DNA of 64,000 bases. Origin: Bog-756 sp963699345. GTDB lineage: Bacteria; Actinomycetota; Acidimicrobiia; Acidimicrobiales; RAAP-2. A program made the translations under genes and the position numbers. Of this stretch, positions 1 to 8,209 are shown in pieces. Position 1 is the first letter of the stretch, and each line of letters starts with the position of its first letter. The stretch is from contig CAVOTL010000005.1 of the NCBI GenBank assembly GCA_963699345.1, forward strand, positions 1,798,001-1,862,000, given 5' to 3'. The notes under the pieces were generated by a model. That model worked only from the letters and a program-made list of their open reading frames with translations, ran no database searches and had not been told where the DNA came from.

Positions 1-741
1 ACGCGTGCTCACCTTCACCTCACCTGCGGTGAAGGTCACGTCGTGCTCACCGATCGAGAGCCCCACGACGGCGCCGTCACCGTCCGCCTCGGTGCTATCC
101 GCCCTGGCTCCCGAACCGAGCACGGACAGGCGCTGCAGTTCCGCGAGCGCCCGGGCCGGGACGAGGATCTGGGACGTCCCCACGAATGCGTCGCTGCCCT
201 GGATGTCCCGCAGGGCGAGACGGTAGGAGTCCGTCGCCACCATCCGGACCCCGCTGCCCTCCGGGGCGATGAGCACGCCGGTGAGGAGCGGACGGGCGTC
301 ATCGCCCGATGCCGCCCGCACGACCTGGCGCAGGGCTCCGGCCAGGCCGGCGGCCGGCAGGAACGTCGCCGGTTCCGGCGGCTCGGGCAGCGTCGGGAAG
401 TCCTCCACGGGGAACGTGCGCAGGCTGAACCGCGAGCGCGCCGCCCCGATCTCGACCTTCTCGCCCTCGGCCTCGATGGTGACGGCGCCCGGCTCGAGCG
501 ACCGGACGATGTCGGCCAGGAGCTTGGCGGGGGCGACACACACCCCGTCGGAGATCCCGATGGCCTCGGTCGACACGTGCACCGTCAGATCGAGATCGGT
601 GCCGATGACCGAGAGGTGGTTACCCACCGACTCGATGCGGACGCCACTCAGGACCATCTGTGCCGACGAACGGGTACCGACCGCTCTCCCGGCCGTCGCC
701 AAGACCTCCACCAACGAGTCACGCTCGCATCGAAACTTCAC
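1..741 (-). CDS. dnaN: DNA polymerase III sliding clamp, beta subunit (partial)
   Basis: The beta clamp encircles DNA and tethers the replicative polymerase. The minus frame is open from 741 to the window edge and gives 247 residues starting MKFRCERDSLVEVLATAGRA, the usual clamp N-terminus. The family is about 370-380 residues, so domains I and II are present and domain III lies outside. The start is a GTG at 739-741, preceded by AGAAAGGA a few bases upstream. It lies directly after dnaA on the same strand across a 274-base origin-like spacer, the normal bacterial order. The frame has no stop inside the window, so this is truncation by the edge and not decay. Confidence 0.95.
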   Translation of the reverse strand, partial: MKFRCERDSLVEVLATAGRAVGTRSSAQMVLSGVRIESVGNHLSVIGTDLDLTVHVSTEAIGISDGVCVAPAKLLADIVRSLEPGAVTIEAEGEKVEIGAARSRFSLRTFPVEDFPTLPEPPEPATFLPAAGLAGALRQVVRAASGDDARPLLTGVLIAPEGSGVRMVATDSYRLALRDIQGSDAFVGTSQILVPARALAELQRLSVLGSGARADSTEADGDGAVVGLSIGEHDVTFTAGEVKVSTR

Positions 742-765
742 GAAGAAGTCCTTTCTCGCTTTGCT

Positions 766-818
766 TCTTAGTTAGTTAATTACAAATTGCTAGTGATGGT
801 AGTAAGGGTTGTGGATTG
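766..818. promoter_or_regulatory. Candidate origin unwinding element: AT-rich run, TAG/TAA-type triplets, G-run, DnaA box
   Basis: Read on the plus strand: an AT-rich stretch (766-790), then triplet-like TAGTGATGGTAGTAA (791-805), a short G run (806-808), and TGTGGATTG (810-818), which is an inverted DnaA box with 7 of 9 matches. As I recall it, the Bacillus basal unwinding system has this order: DnaA-trio repeats, a G-rich link and a DnaA box. Three of the five triplets fit the TA(G/A) pattern. Function is inferred. Confidence 0.4.
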
Positions 819-972
819 GGGAGGAACAACCGTTTCCCCTGGTGGGAGGCGGTGTGGTTTTCCACCGTCCGTCCCCCGTCCGGACCCGGGTGAACCCACG
901 GGATGTCCGAGTCGTGTCCTGTTATGGACAAGTTCACCGGAGTTCACAGAATTACCCCAGAGTACGCGGGTG

Positions 973-981
973 TTATCCACA
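973..981 (+). promoter_or_regulatory. Consensus DnaA box TTATCCACA
   Basis: This is an exact match to the nine-base DnaA binding consensus, inside the dnaA-dnaN spacer 35 bases from the dnaA stop codon. It is the best of the boxes in this spacer and anchors the oriC assignment. Confidence 0.85.
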
Positions 982-1015
982 GGATGGGCACAAGCTCCGG
1001 ACGGACGGACCGGGG

Positions 1016-2395
1016 TCACGAGCCGCTCTTGATGCGGACGATGAGGTCGGTGACCTGGTTGTAGATCTGCTGTCGTTCCTTCATGAGCCCCGCGATCTTC
1101 TCGACCGCGTGCATGACCGTGGAGTGGTCGCGGCCCCCGAACTCGCGCCCGATCGCCGGGTAGCTGAAGTCCGTGAGCTCCCGGAACACGTACATGCTCA
1201 CCTGGCGGGCCGTCACCAAAGGACGGCGGCGATTCGGCCCGCAGAGCTCCTCGACCGAGAACCCGAAAGATTCGGACGTCGCTTCCAGGATCACCTGAGG
1301 CGTGATCCGGCGCGGTTGATCGGCGGAGACGATGTCGGACAGGACCTCTTCGGCGAGCTCCCGGCTCATGGGTTGATGGTTGAGACTGGCGAAGGCGGTG
1401 ACCCGGATGAGGGCACCCTCGAGCTCGCGGATGTTCTCCTTGACGTGGGTGGCGATGAACTCGAGGACATCGTCGGGCACGAAGACGTGCTCGTGTTCCG
1501 CCTTGGTCTGGAGGATGGCCAGGCGGGTCTCGAGTTCGGGGGGCTGGACCTCGGTGATGAGGCCCGACAGGAAGCGGCTACGGAGCCGGTCCTCGAGGGT
1601 GGCGATCGACTTGGGCGGACGGTCCGAGGTGAGGACGATCTGCTTGGACGCCCCGTAGAGGGAGTTGAAGGTGTGGAAGAACTCCTCTTGGAGCGACTCC
1701 TTGCGCTCCATGAACTGGACGTCGTCGATGAGGAGGACGTCGCACTCGCGGTACCGGCGCTTGAACGCGGTCGTCGAACTGTGGCGGATGGCGTCCACGA
1801 ACTCGTTCATGTAGGTCTCGGTGGTCACGTAGCGCACGTTGCGCCCGCTGAAGTTCTCCAGGACGTAGTTCCCGATGGCGTGCAGCAGGTGCGTCTTGCC
1901 GAGGCCGGCGTCGCCGTAGATGAACAGGGGGTTGTACGACCGGGCGGGGGATTCGGCCACGGACTGGGCCGCGGCATGGGCGAACCGGTTCGACGAGGCG
2001 ATGACGAAGGTCTCGAAGGTGTACCGCGGGTCGAGGAGCTGGGTCGACGACGGGTCCTGGCGCGTCCCGGACCGTACCGGGGTGACGTAGGGACGGTCGT
2101 CGTCCGACGCGGCCTCGACCAGGTGGATCGGCTCACGTTCCTCGGACGGCGCCACCACTTCCAGACGGACGACGAGGTCCCGGCCGACGGTCGCCGTCAA
2201 CGTGTCCTGGATCAGCCCGAGGAAGCGGGACTCCACGCGGTCCCGGATCAACTTGTTGGGTACCCCGAGGACGATCTCACGTTCCTTGATGGATACGGGC
2301 GTCACTCCGGACAGATAGGCCTGCCAGATGGCGTCCGACACCTGTTCACGCAGAGCGTCGGCGCAGGATGTCCACAAGTCGTCGGTGTCGTTCAC
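1016..2395 (-). CDS. dnaA: Chromosomal replication initiator protein DnaA
   Basis: DnaA is the AAA+ ATPase that binds oriC boxes and opens DNA. The product has 459 residues: domain I about 1-85, a short linker, Walker A GDAGLGKT at 161-168, Walker B LLIDDVQF near 221-228, and the C-terminal helix-turn-helix with the REFGGRDHSTVMHAVEKI signature. I place the start at GTG 2393-2395 because GGAGG sits six bases upstream. The in-frame ATG at 2443 would put 16 residues over DnaA-box-like sequence and has no comparable ribosome site. dnaN follows on the same strand, and the ribosomal protein gene rpmH diverges upstream. Confidence 0.97.
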   Translation of the reverse strand: MNDTDDLWTSCADALREQVSDAIWQAYLSGVTPVSIKEREIVLGVPNKLIRDRVESRFLGLIQDTLTATVGRDLVVRLEVVAPSEEREPIHLVEAASDDDRPYVTPVRSGTRQDPSSTQLLDPRYTFETFVIASSNRFAHAAAQSVAESPARSYNPLFIYGDAGLGKTHLLHAIGNYVLENFSGRNVRYVTTETYMNEFVDAIRHSSTTAFKRRYRECDVLLIDDVQFMERKESLQEEFFHTFNSLYGASKQIVLTSDRPPKSIATLEDRLRSRFLSGLITEVQPPELETRLAILQTKAEHEHVFVPDDVLEFIATHVKENIRELEGALIRVTAFASLNHQPMSRELAEEVLSDIVSADQPRRITPQVILEATSESFGFSVEELCGPNRRRPLVTARQVSMYVFRELTDFSYPAIGREFGGRDHSTVMHAVEKIAGLMKERQQIYNQVTDLIVRIKSGS

Positions 2396-2749
2396 GTGGG
2401 CCTCCGCCCTTTGACTGCGCAACTGGTCCACAAAGATATCCACAGCTGTGGACGAGCACCATCTGTCGGTGACACCCCCGGGGATAGCGGAGGGGCGCTG
2501 TCACTCCCTGTTCACTGAGATCTGGTTCGTGGACGTCGACCCGGCCCGCCGCCGGGGCGACTGACCCGTGGCGTGCCCCGGGGTCGGAACGGTACACCGT
2601 GGCCGCCGACGGTGCCCACGGACTCCGACTAGAGCACCGGGCCCGTTTCGGCCTAGCATGTACGTCGAATGCCCAGTCCCGAGTGACGGGGCCCCCTGCC
2701 GAACGGGACACCGATGTCCGCGGTCCAGGGCGAGGAAGGAAGTGGATGG
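2396..2749. other. dnaA-rpmH divergent spacer with DnaA-box-like sites
   Basis: No gene is visible in this 354-base gap. Just upstream of the dnaA start are ATATCCACA (2436-2444, 8 of 9 to consensus apart from the second base shift) and an adjoining inverted GCTGTGGAC (2445-2453). Another TGGTCCACA lies at 2424-2432. These could autoregulate dnaA or extend the origin. A TAGCAT hexamer near 2653 is a possible -10 for rpmH. The rest shows no clear structure. Confidence 0.5.
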
Positions 2750-2884
2750 ATGAAACGGACGTACCAACCCAACGTGCGCAAGCGCGCCAAAACACACGGA
2801 TTCCGCAAGCGGATGTCGACGAAGGCGGGCCGGGCGGTCATCCGGTCCCGTCGGGCGAAGGGACGTCACCGCCTGTCGGTGTGA
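2750..2884 (+). CDS. rpmH: 50S ribosomal protein L34
   Basis: L34 is a small basic protein of the large ribosomal subunit. The 44-residue product begins MKRTYQPNVRKRAKTHGFRK and ends KGRHRLSV, matching the family end to end. Arg and Lys make up about 40 percent of it. The start is ATG 2750 behind a purine-rich AGGAAGG. Its last codon and stop (GTGTGA) contain the GTG of rnpA, so the two genes overlap by four bases and are probably translationally coupled. It opens the conserved rpmH-rnpA-yidD-yidC-jag cluster that flanks many bacterial origins. Confidence 0.97.
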   Translation: MKRTYQPNVRKRAKTHGFRKRMSTKAGRAVIRSRRAKGRHRLSV

Positions 2885-3246
2885 CGTCGCGCCGTCCCGG
2901 CGTGGAAGCCGTGCGGTCCAGGGGGACCTTCGCTGACCTGCGACGCAGTGGATCACGCGGTAGGTCAGGGCCGGTATCGGTGTCCTTCCTGGCCTGCCCC
3001 GAGTGGGACCGGGCCCAGGTGGCCTACGCCGTGGGACGCAAGGTGGGGAATGCCGTGGAGCGGAACAGGCTCCGCCGCCGTATGCGGGCCATCGTGGCCG
3101 AACAGGCCACGAAACTCCCGGTCGGGGCCTACGTGGTGCGCAGTAGCGAGGGCGGGCCCGCCCTCGATTTCGACGAACTGAAGGTGGCCATGAGCCGAGC
3201 ACTGGACAAGGCGACGAGTCGAACCCCGGAAACGGCGGCCCGATGA
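2881..3246 (+). CDS. rnpA: Ribonuclease P protein component
   Basis: RnpA binds the RNase P RNA and helps it mature tRNA 5' ends. The product has 121 residues with the basic family signature VGNAVERNRLRRRMRAIV (about 59-76) and an N-terminal FADLRRSGSRGRSGP region. The GTG at 2881-2883 is chosen because it overlaps the rpmH stop as GTGA and gives the usual length. An open frame runs further upstream through rpmH but has no family similarity. The 3' end overlaps yidD by four bases, continuing the coupled operon. Confidence 0.93.
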   Translation: MTSRRPGVEAVRSRGTFADLRRSGSRGRSGPVSVSFLACPEWDRAQVAYAVGRKVGNAVERNRLRRRMRAIVAEQATKLPVGAYVVRSSEGGPALDFDELKVAMSRALDKATSRTPETAAR

Positions 3247-3566
3247 CGGCGGCCGACGTCAGCGACGACATGAACTCCCTGGTCGGAGACAGGATCCACG
3301 CGGAGCAAGATGCGCTCACCGACGCCTCCACTCCCCGGTCGGTGCCCTCGAAAGGCCTGATCTCGGCGGTCCGCGGCTACCAGATGGCGCGCGTGGGCAG
3401 GCCCACGGGCTGCCGGTACCTGCCGACGTGCTCCGAGTACGCCGTCGAGGCGATCGACGTGCATGGTCCACTCAAGGGTTCGTGGCTGGCGGTCCGACGA
3501 ATCTGCCGCTGCACGCCATGGGGCGGCCACGGCTTCGACCCCGTCCCTGAACGGAGCACCCCATGA
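3243..3566 (+). CDS. yidD: Membrane protein insertion efficiency factor YidD
   Basis: YidD is a small membrane-associated helper of the YidC insertase. The 107 residues contain the family core from LISAVRGYQMARVGRPTGCRYLPTCSEYAVEAI to CRCTPWGGHGFDPVP, including the conserved cysteines of GCRYLPTCSEYA. About 38 N-terminal residues precede the core and look unstructured. ATG 3243 overlaps the rnpA stop, and its own stop overlaps the yidC ATG, both as ATGA, so the three are likely translated in sequence. Confidence 0.93.
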   Translation: MTAADVSDDMNSLVGDRIHAEQDALTDASTPRSVPSKGLISAVRGYQMARVGRPTGCRYLPTCSEYAVEAIDVHGPLKGSWLAVRRICRCTPWGGHGFDPVPERSTP

Positions 3567-4741
3567 GTTCTCTGACCCATGCCATCGGTGGGGTCTTCCA
3601 GCCGATCCTGAAGTTCATCGCGGAGATCCTGGCGCTCTTCTTCGCCGCCATTCCGAGCTACCCCGTGGCCGTGGCATTGCTGACGATCGTGGTGATGGCC
3701 GCCCTCACCCCGCTGACCGTCAAGAGCACGAAGAACATGGCCGCCATGCAGGCGCTCGGGCCGGAGATGAAGAAGCTCCAGGCGAAGTACAAGGGCCCCG
3801 AGAACCGGGCGGTGCTCAACGAAGAAATGATGAAGCTCTACAAAGAGCACAAAGTCAACCCGGCATCCGGGTGCCTTCCCATGTTGTTACAGATGCCGTT
3901 CTTCTTCATGTTGTACAGCGTTATTCGTGGTATTACGAACACCGTCGGAAAGGGTGTCGCTCTCCCGTACACCTATCAGAACGGCGTCTTCTACGCGAAC
4001 CGGCCGAGCAAGTGCGCCGACACGGTGTGCGCGCTCCCCCGTTACCTCTCCTCGTCGTCCAAGATGTACTTCGACATCGTCCAGGCTCACGGGCAGCTGA
4101 TGTCCGGCGGCCTCAACTTCGCCGCCAAGCTGCTGTCCCACCACGCCTCGCCGGTCGACTACATCCCCTACGCCCTGCTGGTGATCGGTGCCGTCGGGCT
4201 GCAATATCTTCAGATGTCCCGCCTGAACGCCCGCAATCCCCAGGCCAATCAAGCCAATCCTCAAGCGGCGATGCTGCAAAAGTACATGCCATTGATCTTC
4301 GGCTTCATTTATCTCAATGTTGCCGCAATTCTCAACGTCTATTTCATCGTTTCGAGCGCCATCCGTATCGGAACGCAGGAAGTTCTCTTCCGGAAGGGCA
4401 TCGTGGCCGGACCGAATTCGCCGGCTCCCGGGGGCAGCGGCAAGTCGAGGGCCATCTCGGCTTCCCGCGAGCGCGACAGCGGGATAGATACGGCCGAGAA
4501 GGAGCTCCCGAAGCCGAAGTCGACGGGTGGCGGGGCATCGAAGTCCGGTGGTCCGAAGTCCGGGACCGCGAAGTCCGGCTCGGGCAAGGCCAGTACGAAT
4601 GGTTCGGGCAAGGCAACGACCAATGGTTCGAGCCCCTCGACCAACGGGGACAGCTCGGCGGCAGACAGTGGATCTCAATCCGGGGAGGCCAAGAAGCAGC
4701 ACCCCCGGTCCAAAGCCAAAAAAGAGAGAAAGGCGCGCTGA
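3563..4741 (+). CDS. yidC: Membrane protein insertase YidC
   Basis: YidC (Oxa1 family) inserts membrane proteins alone or with SecYEG. The 392-residue protein is the short Gram-positive type without a large periplasmic domain. The first hydrophobic segments are near 12-50, then a basic cytoplasmic hairpin (KSTKNMAAMQALGPEMKKLQ), the conserved NPASGCLPMLLQMPFFFMLY helix, and two later segments near 205-280. The last 110 residues are Lys, Ser, Gly and Thr rich and low in complexity (repeated PKSG, NGSG), ending in a basic KAKKERKAR tail typical of ribosome-contacting YidC. It overlaps yidD by four bases and is three bases from jag. Confidence 0.95.
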   Translation: MSSLTHAIGGVFQPILKFIAEILALFFAAIPSYPVAVALLTIVVMAALTPLTVKSTKNMAAMQALGPEMKKLQAKYKGPENRAVLNEEMMKLYKEHKVNPASGCLPMLLQMPFFFMLYSVIRGITNTVGKGVALPYTYQNGVFYANRPSKCADTVCALPRYLSSSSKMYFDIVQAHGQLMSGGLNFAAKLLSHHASPVDYIPYALLVIGAVGLQYLQMSRLNARNPQANQANPQAAMLQKYMPLIFGFIYLNVAAILNVYFIVSSAIRIGTQEVLFRKGIVAGPNSPAPGGSGKSRAISASRERDSGIDTAEKELPKPKSTGGGASKSGGPKSGTAKSGSGKASTNGSGKATTNGSSPSTNGDSSAADSGSQSGEAKKQHPRSKAKKERKAR

Positions 4742-4744
4742 CAC

Positions 4745-5701
4745 GTGGAGTGGGTGGAAGCCAGCGGGAAGTCCCTCGCCGACGCGAAGGAATCGGTCCT
4801 CGACATGCTCGGTGTGGCGGAGGATGACGCCGAGTTCGTCGTCCTGAGCGAACCGAAGGCGGGCCTCTTCGGACGGCTGCGCGGAGAGGCCCGCGTCCAG
4901 GCCCGGGTCCGTCCCGTGGCGCCACCCCCGAAACGGACGCGTCGTCCGCGGCCGGATCGCAAACGCGACGGTGGCGATCGGCCGAAGTCGTCGAACTCGG
5001 GCAATCGGAACGGCAACGGTCGGAACCGCCAGGACGGAGCAGCCGCCGCGGACACCGCGGACTCCAGCGCTGCGGTCTCGTCGACACCGTCGTCCGCATC
5101 TGGCGAAGGGACATCCGGTGGCAATCGTCGGAATCGCTCGCGAGGTGGAAAGTCGGGTGGTGGCCAGCAGTCGAAGCAACAGAGAGAGCAAGGATCCGGG
5201 CGACAGTCCGGAGATCGTGAGGACAGCATGGAAGAGTCGTTGACACTGGAGCAGCAGGGTGAGGCGGCGCAGCAGTTCCTCTCCGGACTGGTGAAGGAGT
5301 TCGGGCTCGACGCCGACGTGACCTATTCGGAGGTCGATGAAGAGACGGTTCAGGTCGCCGCCGCCGGTGACGACCTTGGCCTCCTGGTGGGGCCTCGGGG
5401 CGCCACGCTGGCAGCCGTACAGGACCTGACCCGGACGTTCGTCCAGCGGCAGTCGGAGAACCGGACCGATCGGATCCTGGTGGACGTCGGCGGCTACCGG
5501 GAGAAGCGGAACGCGGCCCTGCGTCGGTTCGCCGAGGGGATCGTCGCCGAAGTCAAGAGCTCCGGCGAAGAGCGCGCCCTCGAGCCAATGTCCCCTGCCG
5601 ACCGCAAGGTCATCCACGACACGGTCAACGAAATCGATGGGGTGGAGACCCGTTCGGACGGCGTGGAGCCGAGCCGCTACGTGGTGATCTCCCCCGGCTG
5701 A
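4745..5701 (+). CDS. jag: Jag/KhpB family RNA-binding protein
   Basis: Jag (KhpB) is a cytoplasmic RNA-binding protein linked to cell-envelope growth. The 318 residues show a Jag_N domain at about 1-55 (MEWVEASGKSLADAKESVL), a long Arg/Asn/Gly/Ser-rich linker (about 60-165), a KH domain with the GxxG loop in LVGPRGATLAA, and a C-terminal R3H domain with RKVIHDTVN. The GTG at 4745 follows the yidC stop by three bases. The disordered linker is basic and may add RNA contacts; that is inference. It ends the yidC-linked operon; rsmG lies 138 bases further. Confidence 0.92.
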   Translation: MEWVEASGKSLADAKESVLDMLGVAEDDAEFVVLSEPKAGLFGRLRGEARVQARVRPVAPPPKRTRRPRPDRKRDGGDRPKSSNSGNRNGNGRNRQDGAAAADTADSSAAVSSTPSSASGEGTSGGNRRNRSRGGKSGGGQQSKQQREQGSGRQSGDREDSMEESLTLEQQGEAAQQFLSGLVKEFGLDADVTYSEVDEETVQVAAAGDDLGLLVGPRGATLAAVQDLTRTFVQRQSENRTDRILVDVGGYREKRNAALRRFAEGIVAEVKSSGEERALEPMSPADRKVIHDTVNEIDGVETRSDGVEPSRYVVISPG

Positions 5702-5839
5702 GCCGACCGACCGCCACTCGAAGCAGCTGTGACACGTGGCACCGGGTCCTCCCGGTGCCACGGTCGCGTCCGGCCTGACTGGACAACTGGTAGTTGATCA
5801 CCGGCCGGCATCCGGCCGGGAAGTGTCGAGGAGTACGGG

Positions 5840-6523
5840 ATGGACAACGACGGCCGAGGCCCCGGGAGTTGGCTGGATCGCCGCAGGCGGCAGGTGGACC
5901 CGTATCTCCGGGGAGTATTTCTCCAGTCCTTCGAGCTCGGCTTCCTCGGGAGTATGCCCATCGAGGAGCAGATCGACCACGCACTGGGATTCGTCGAGAT
6001 CCTCGAATCGGAGCTGGGGGCCCCGCCGGACAGCGTGGTGGACCTGGGAACGGGGGGAGGGATGCCGGGGCTGGTGCTGTCTTCCTGCTGGCCGCAGAGC
6101 AGGGTCGTCCTGATGGATGCCAACCAGCGACGCACCGAGTTCCTGGTCGAAGTGGTGGAGACGTGGCCCCGGGCGTCGCGGACGGAGGTGGTGCGGGGTC
6201 GGGCCGAAGAACTGGGGAGGAGGACGGACCTCCGCGAGAGCTTTGCGGCGTTGACCTCGAGGTCTTTCGGGATTCCGTCGGCGACGGCGGAGTGTGCCTC
6301 GTCATTGCTGCAGGTCGGCGGCGTGATGGTCATCTCCGAACCACCGGACTCCCCCCCCGGCCAACGGTGGCCGGCTGAAGGACTGGAACTGCTGGGGCTC
6401 GAACCATCGTCGTCGGTTCGACCCGCAGAGGTCTTCGGCTACCAGGTCATTCGGAAGGTCGGCCCGTTACCGGATCGGTATCCCCGCCGGACAGGCATCC
6501 CGGTCAAGCGGCCGCTGTTCTGA
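5840..6523 (+). CDS. rsmG: 16S rRNA (guanine527-N7)-methyltransferase RsmG
   Basis: RsmG (GidB) methylates G527 in the 530 loop of 16S rRNA; loss gives low-level streptomycin resistance in several bacteria. The 227 residues carry the SAM-binding motif VVDLGTGGGMPGLVL, with the acidic ribose-binding DAN (MDANQRRTEFL) about 25 residues later. ATG 5840 has GAGGAG nine bases upstream. It sits between jag and parA as in other Actinobacteria, but the distance to parA is unusually large (1.7 kb). Confidence 0.94.
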   Translation: MDNDGRGPGSWLDRRRRQVDPYLRGVFLQSFELGFLGSMPIEEQIDHALGFVEILESELGAPPDSVVDLGTGGGMPGLVLSSCWPQSRVVLMDANQRRTEFLVEVVETWPRASRTEVVRGRAEELGRRTDLRESFAALTSRSFGIPSATAECASSLLQVGGVMVISEPPDSPPGQRWPAEGLELLGLEPSSSVRPAEVFGYQVIRKVGPLPDRYPRRTGIPVKRPLF

Positions 6524-6571
6524 CCATCGGGGCAGTCGCCAGTGGATGTCCAGCCGGACCTCGGGGCGGAA

Positions 6572-6587
6572 TGTTTCACGTGGAACA
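6572..6587. promoter_or_regulatory. parS site (one mismatch)
   Basis: TGTTTCACGTGGAACA is the parS centromere sequence with a single departure from perfect symmetry (GGAAC in place of GAAAC), a variant common in bacteria. ParB encoded at 9507 should load here and spread. It lies 48 bases after the rsmG stop. Confidence 0.9.
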
Positions 6588-6749
6588 TCTGCCGTTCCCG
6601 ATCCACCAGGAGCCAGCTCCTCGGCCGGGAAGGATTCTGCGGAAGATCGTCGAGATCGGAATCGATCCGGAACTCACGCTCCAGGGACCCATACGGGTCT
6701 CAGGTTCGACCACAGGCCTTCGTAGGAGTCTGAGAGCTGCGTGTTCACG

Positions 6750-6812
6750 GCCCGGTAGGTGCACGGTTCGGGCACGGCCGAGTCGAACCGGACGGACGCC
6801 TACCTACCGGGC
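6750..6812. other. Nested inverted repeat, possible structured RNA
   Basis: Outer arms GCCCGGTAGGT (6750-6760) and ACCTACCGGGC (6802-6812) pair perfectly over 11 bp. Inside them CGGTTCG (6764-6770) and CGAACCG (6784-6790) pair over 7 bp, and GGC/GCC (6771-6773, 6777-6779) could close the tip. Three nested stems in 63 bases is more than chance would usually give. The strand of any transcript is unknown. It is not a tRNA: there is no D arm or acceptor stem. Confidence 0.45.
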
Positions 6813-7571
6813 AGCTGCGCTATCGGCCGGTCGCGAGGGTGGGTTTTTGGCCACGCCCACTTGGCCACACCCGCTGGCTGTCGGCGATGGAGAGCGCTCC
6901 TCTTCGTGGTTGGAGCCGAAGTATCGATGTCCTGGCCGGCCGGACGGTCGAGCCACCCATCGGATCTACTCCGGAGACCCCGCCGGCCGCCGATGGCCAC
7001 CGGGCCCAGCGGTGCGGAGGCCCCCACGACATTCCGCTCCCGTCGAACCAGTTGGCCCCCCACGCAGATCGCCCGTCGGCCTCGACGACACCTGGGTGAG
7101 CCCGGATAGGGGAGACCGATCACCCGCGCGAGTTCGCAGGCTCCGCAATTGGCGTGGCGCAGACCAGCGTGAGCGTCGCCGATCACGACCGGGTGTGGAG
7201 TGTGCACCGGATCCTGAGGGATCTCTCGGGTCAGGTGAGGAGGGACTCGGTCGAGGGGATCCGGCGGATCGTCGTCTGACAAGATCTCGCCCCTGCCGGA
7301 AGATCTTCCCGACCCCTACTCCCCTACTTCGCAACCGCTAGGTCGGCCCGCCGATATGGATCCGACATCAGGGACATGATCGGATCCCAGCGTCGGCCCG
7401 GCGGTCCGCTAGTACGACTTTCCGCGGGCCTGGCCCCTCCCGGTCGTCGAGGGGGGGCGGCCTCTATCCGGCGGGATCGCGGCCGACGGCTGTCAGTGCC
7501 CGGGAAGGCTGTGGCGGCTGGAGGGTGGGTCGGGGTGTGGGCCCGGTCGTCGGATCCCGAAGCATCGACCG

Positions 7572-7606
7572 AGGCAGGGTCGACCGATAACCGGTCGGTC
7601 CTGCCT
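7572..7606 (+). terminator. 15-bp hairpin, possible terminator or RNA element
   Basis: AGGCAGG-GT-CGACCG (7572-7586) pairs with CGGTCG-GT-CCTGCCT (7592-7606); the two GT steps form G-U wobbles, so the 15-bp stem is continuous around a five-base ATAAC loop. TTTCGT follows on the plus strand. It could end a short transcript from this spacer or be a structural element; the U-run is poor. Confidence 0.4.
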
Positions 7607-8115
7607 TTCGTCCCCCAGGGCGCCACCTCGGTCCGGTCGACCGCCGGTCCCCCAGATGTCGGATCCCCCACCCGGATCGAAGGTGGAAGGCTCGTGGCCC
7701 TTCGGCACTCATTCGTTCACGATTGACACCGTTCAGCGGGGTCCGAACGCTGGGTGTGGGCGCGGCACCCAGACCGGACGCTCGACGCCTACACGTCGGG
7801 ACGCGGTGGAGCCGGGAGGGTGGGACCGCCAGATCACCTGCCGGCTGAAGTGGCGGGTCGTTCCTGGGGGAACGGCCAGGACGTCCGGCAGGGTCGACCC
7901 GCCGTAGCCGCCGGCGACAGGCGATCGAGGTGTCCCGGGAGTTCCCGCCGTTGCTCGGAGGGCTCGGGAATAGTGGGTGGAGACTGGCTGGCAGCCACAA
8001 CCTCGGTGTCCATGGCGTACGGGCTGCCGTTTGATGGAAGGGCCGAGCGGGACGGATCGAGGCCTCTTCGGGAGAGGGTGGACCAAGCTTCGGCATGGGA
8101 GGAGCAGAAGTCTCA

Positions 8116-8131
8116 TGTTTCACGTGAAACA
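8116..8131. promoter_or_regulatory. parS site (perfect)
   Basis: TGTTTCACGTGAAACA is an exact parS palindrome. Flanking CA and TG extend the symmetry to 20 bases, 8114-8133. It sits 78 bases upstream of the parA start, so ParB bound here may also affect parA-parB transcription. Confidence 0.97.
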
Positions 8132-8209
8132 TGGGTCAGAATGCTTGACCTGGCCTACCCGGCAGGGGAGTATGAAGCCCTTGCACGCTGCCTACTCGAG
8201 GAGACGATA

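Larger units (their letters stand above)
742..1015. other. dnaA-dnaN spacer, probable part of oriC
   Basis: This 274-base gap has no gene. It holds one perfect DnaA box (973-981) and weaker matches at 810-818 (minus strand, CAATCCACA), 858-866 (TTTTCCACC) and 922-930 (TTATGGACA). The dnaN-proximal end, 766-791, is strikingly AT-rich for this genome and is a candidate unwinding element. Two AGTTCAC words 10 bases apart lie at 931 and 941. Replication origins are commonly found between dnaA and dnaN in Actinobacteria. The assignment rests on position and boxes; no skew calculation was made. Confidence 0.75.
6524..8209. other. 1.7-kb rsmG-parA spacer without convincing genes
   Basis: No frame in this stretch gives a protein that resembles a known family or has credible composition. 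The longer frames that begin MFHVEH or MFHVKH are read-throughs of the two parS sites. Visible content: parS at 6572-6587 and 8116-8131, a nested hairpin at 6750-6812, AAGATCT/AGATCTT arms at 7281-7287 and 7301-7307, GGATCCGA/TCGGATCC arms at 7358-7365 and 7380-7387, and a 15-bp hairpin at 7572-7606. The neighbouring gene blocks are tightly packed, so a spacer this long is out of character. Confidence 0.7.

Noticed and set aside
931..947. Paired AGTTCAC words in oriC as a Pho box
   Set aside because: Spacing is 10 bases, not 11, and flanking units do not continue; more likely part of the origin.
809..2518. Long plus-strand frame opposite dnaA
   Set aside because: It is the antisense shadow of dnaA; high-GC genes often leave the complementary frame open.
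3887..5761. Long minus-strand frame opposite yidC and jag
   Set aside because: Shadow of two clearly assigned genes; no family similarity.
6784..6800. T-loop-like GGTTCGA word on the minus strand near 6785
   Set aside because: No matching acceptor stem, D arm or anticodon arm could be drawn around it; not a tRNA.
6571..7341. Plus-strand frame starting MFHVEH in the rsmG-parA spacer
   Set aside because: Its first codons are the parS site itself; the rest has a composition of random high-GC translation and no recognisable domain.
7464..8132. Minus-strand frame starting MFHVKH in the same spacer
   Set aside because: Also a read-through of parS, Pro/Arg-rich, with no domain and no plausible ribosome site.
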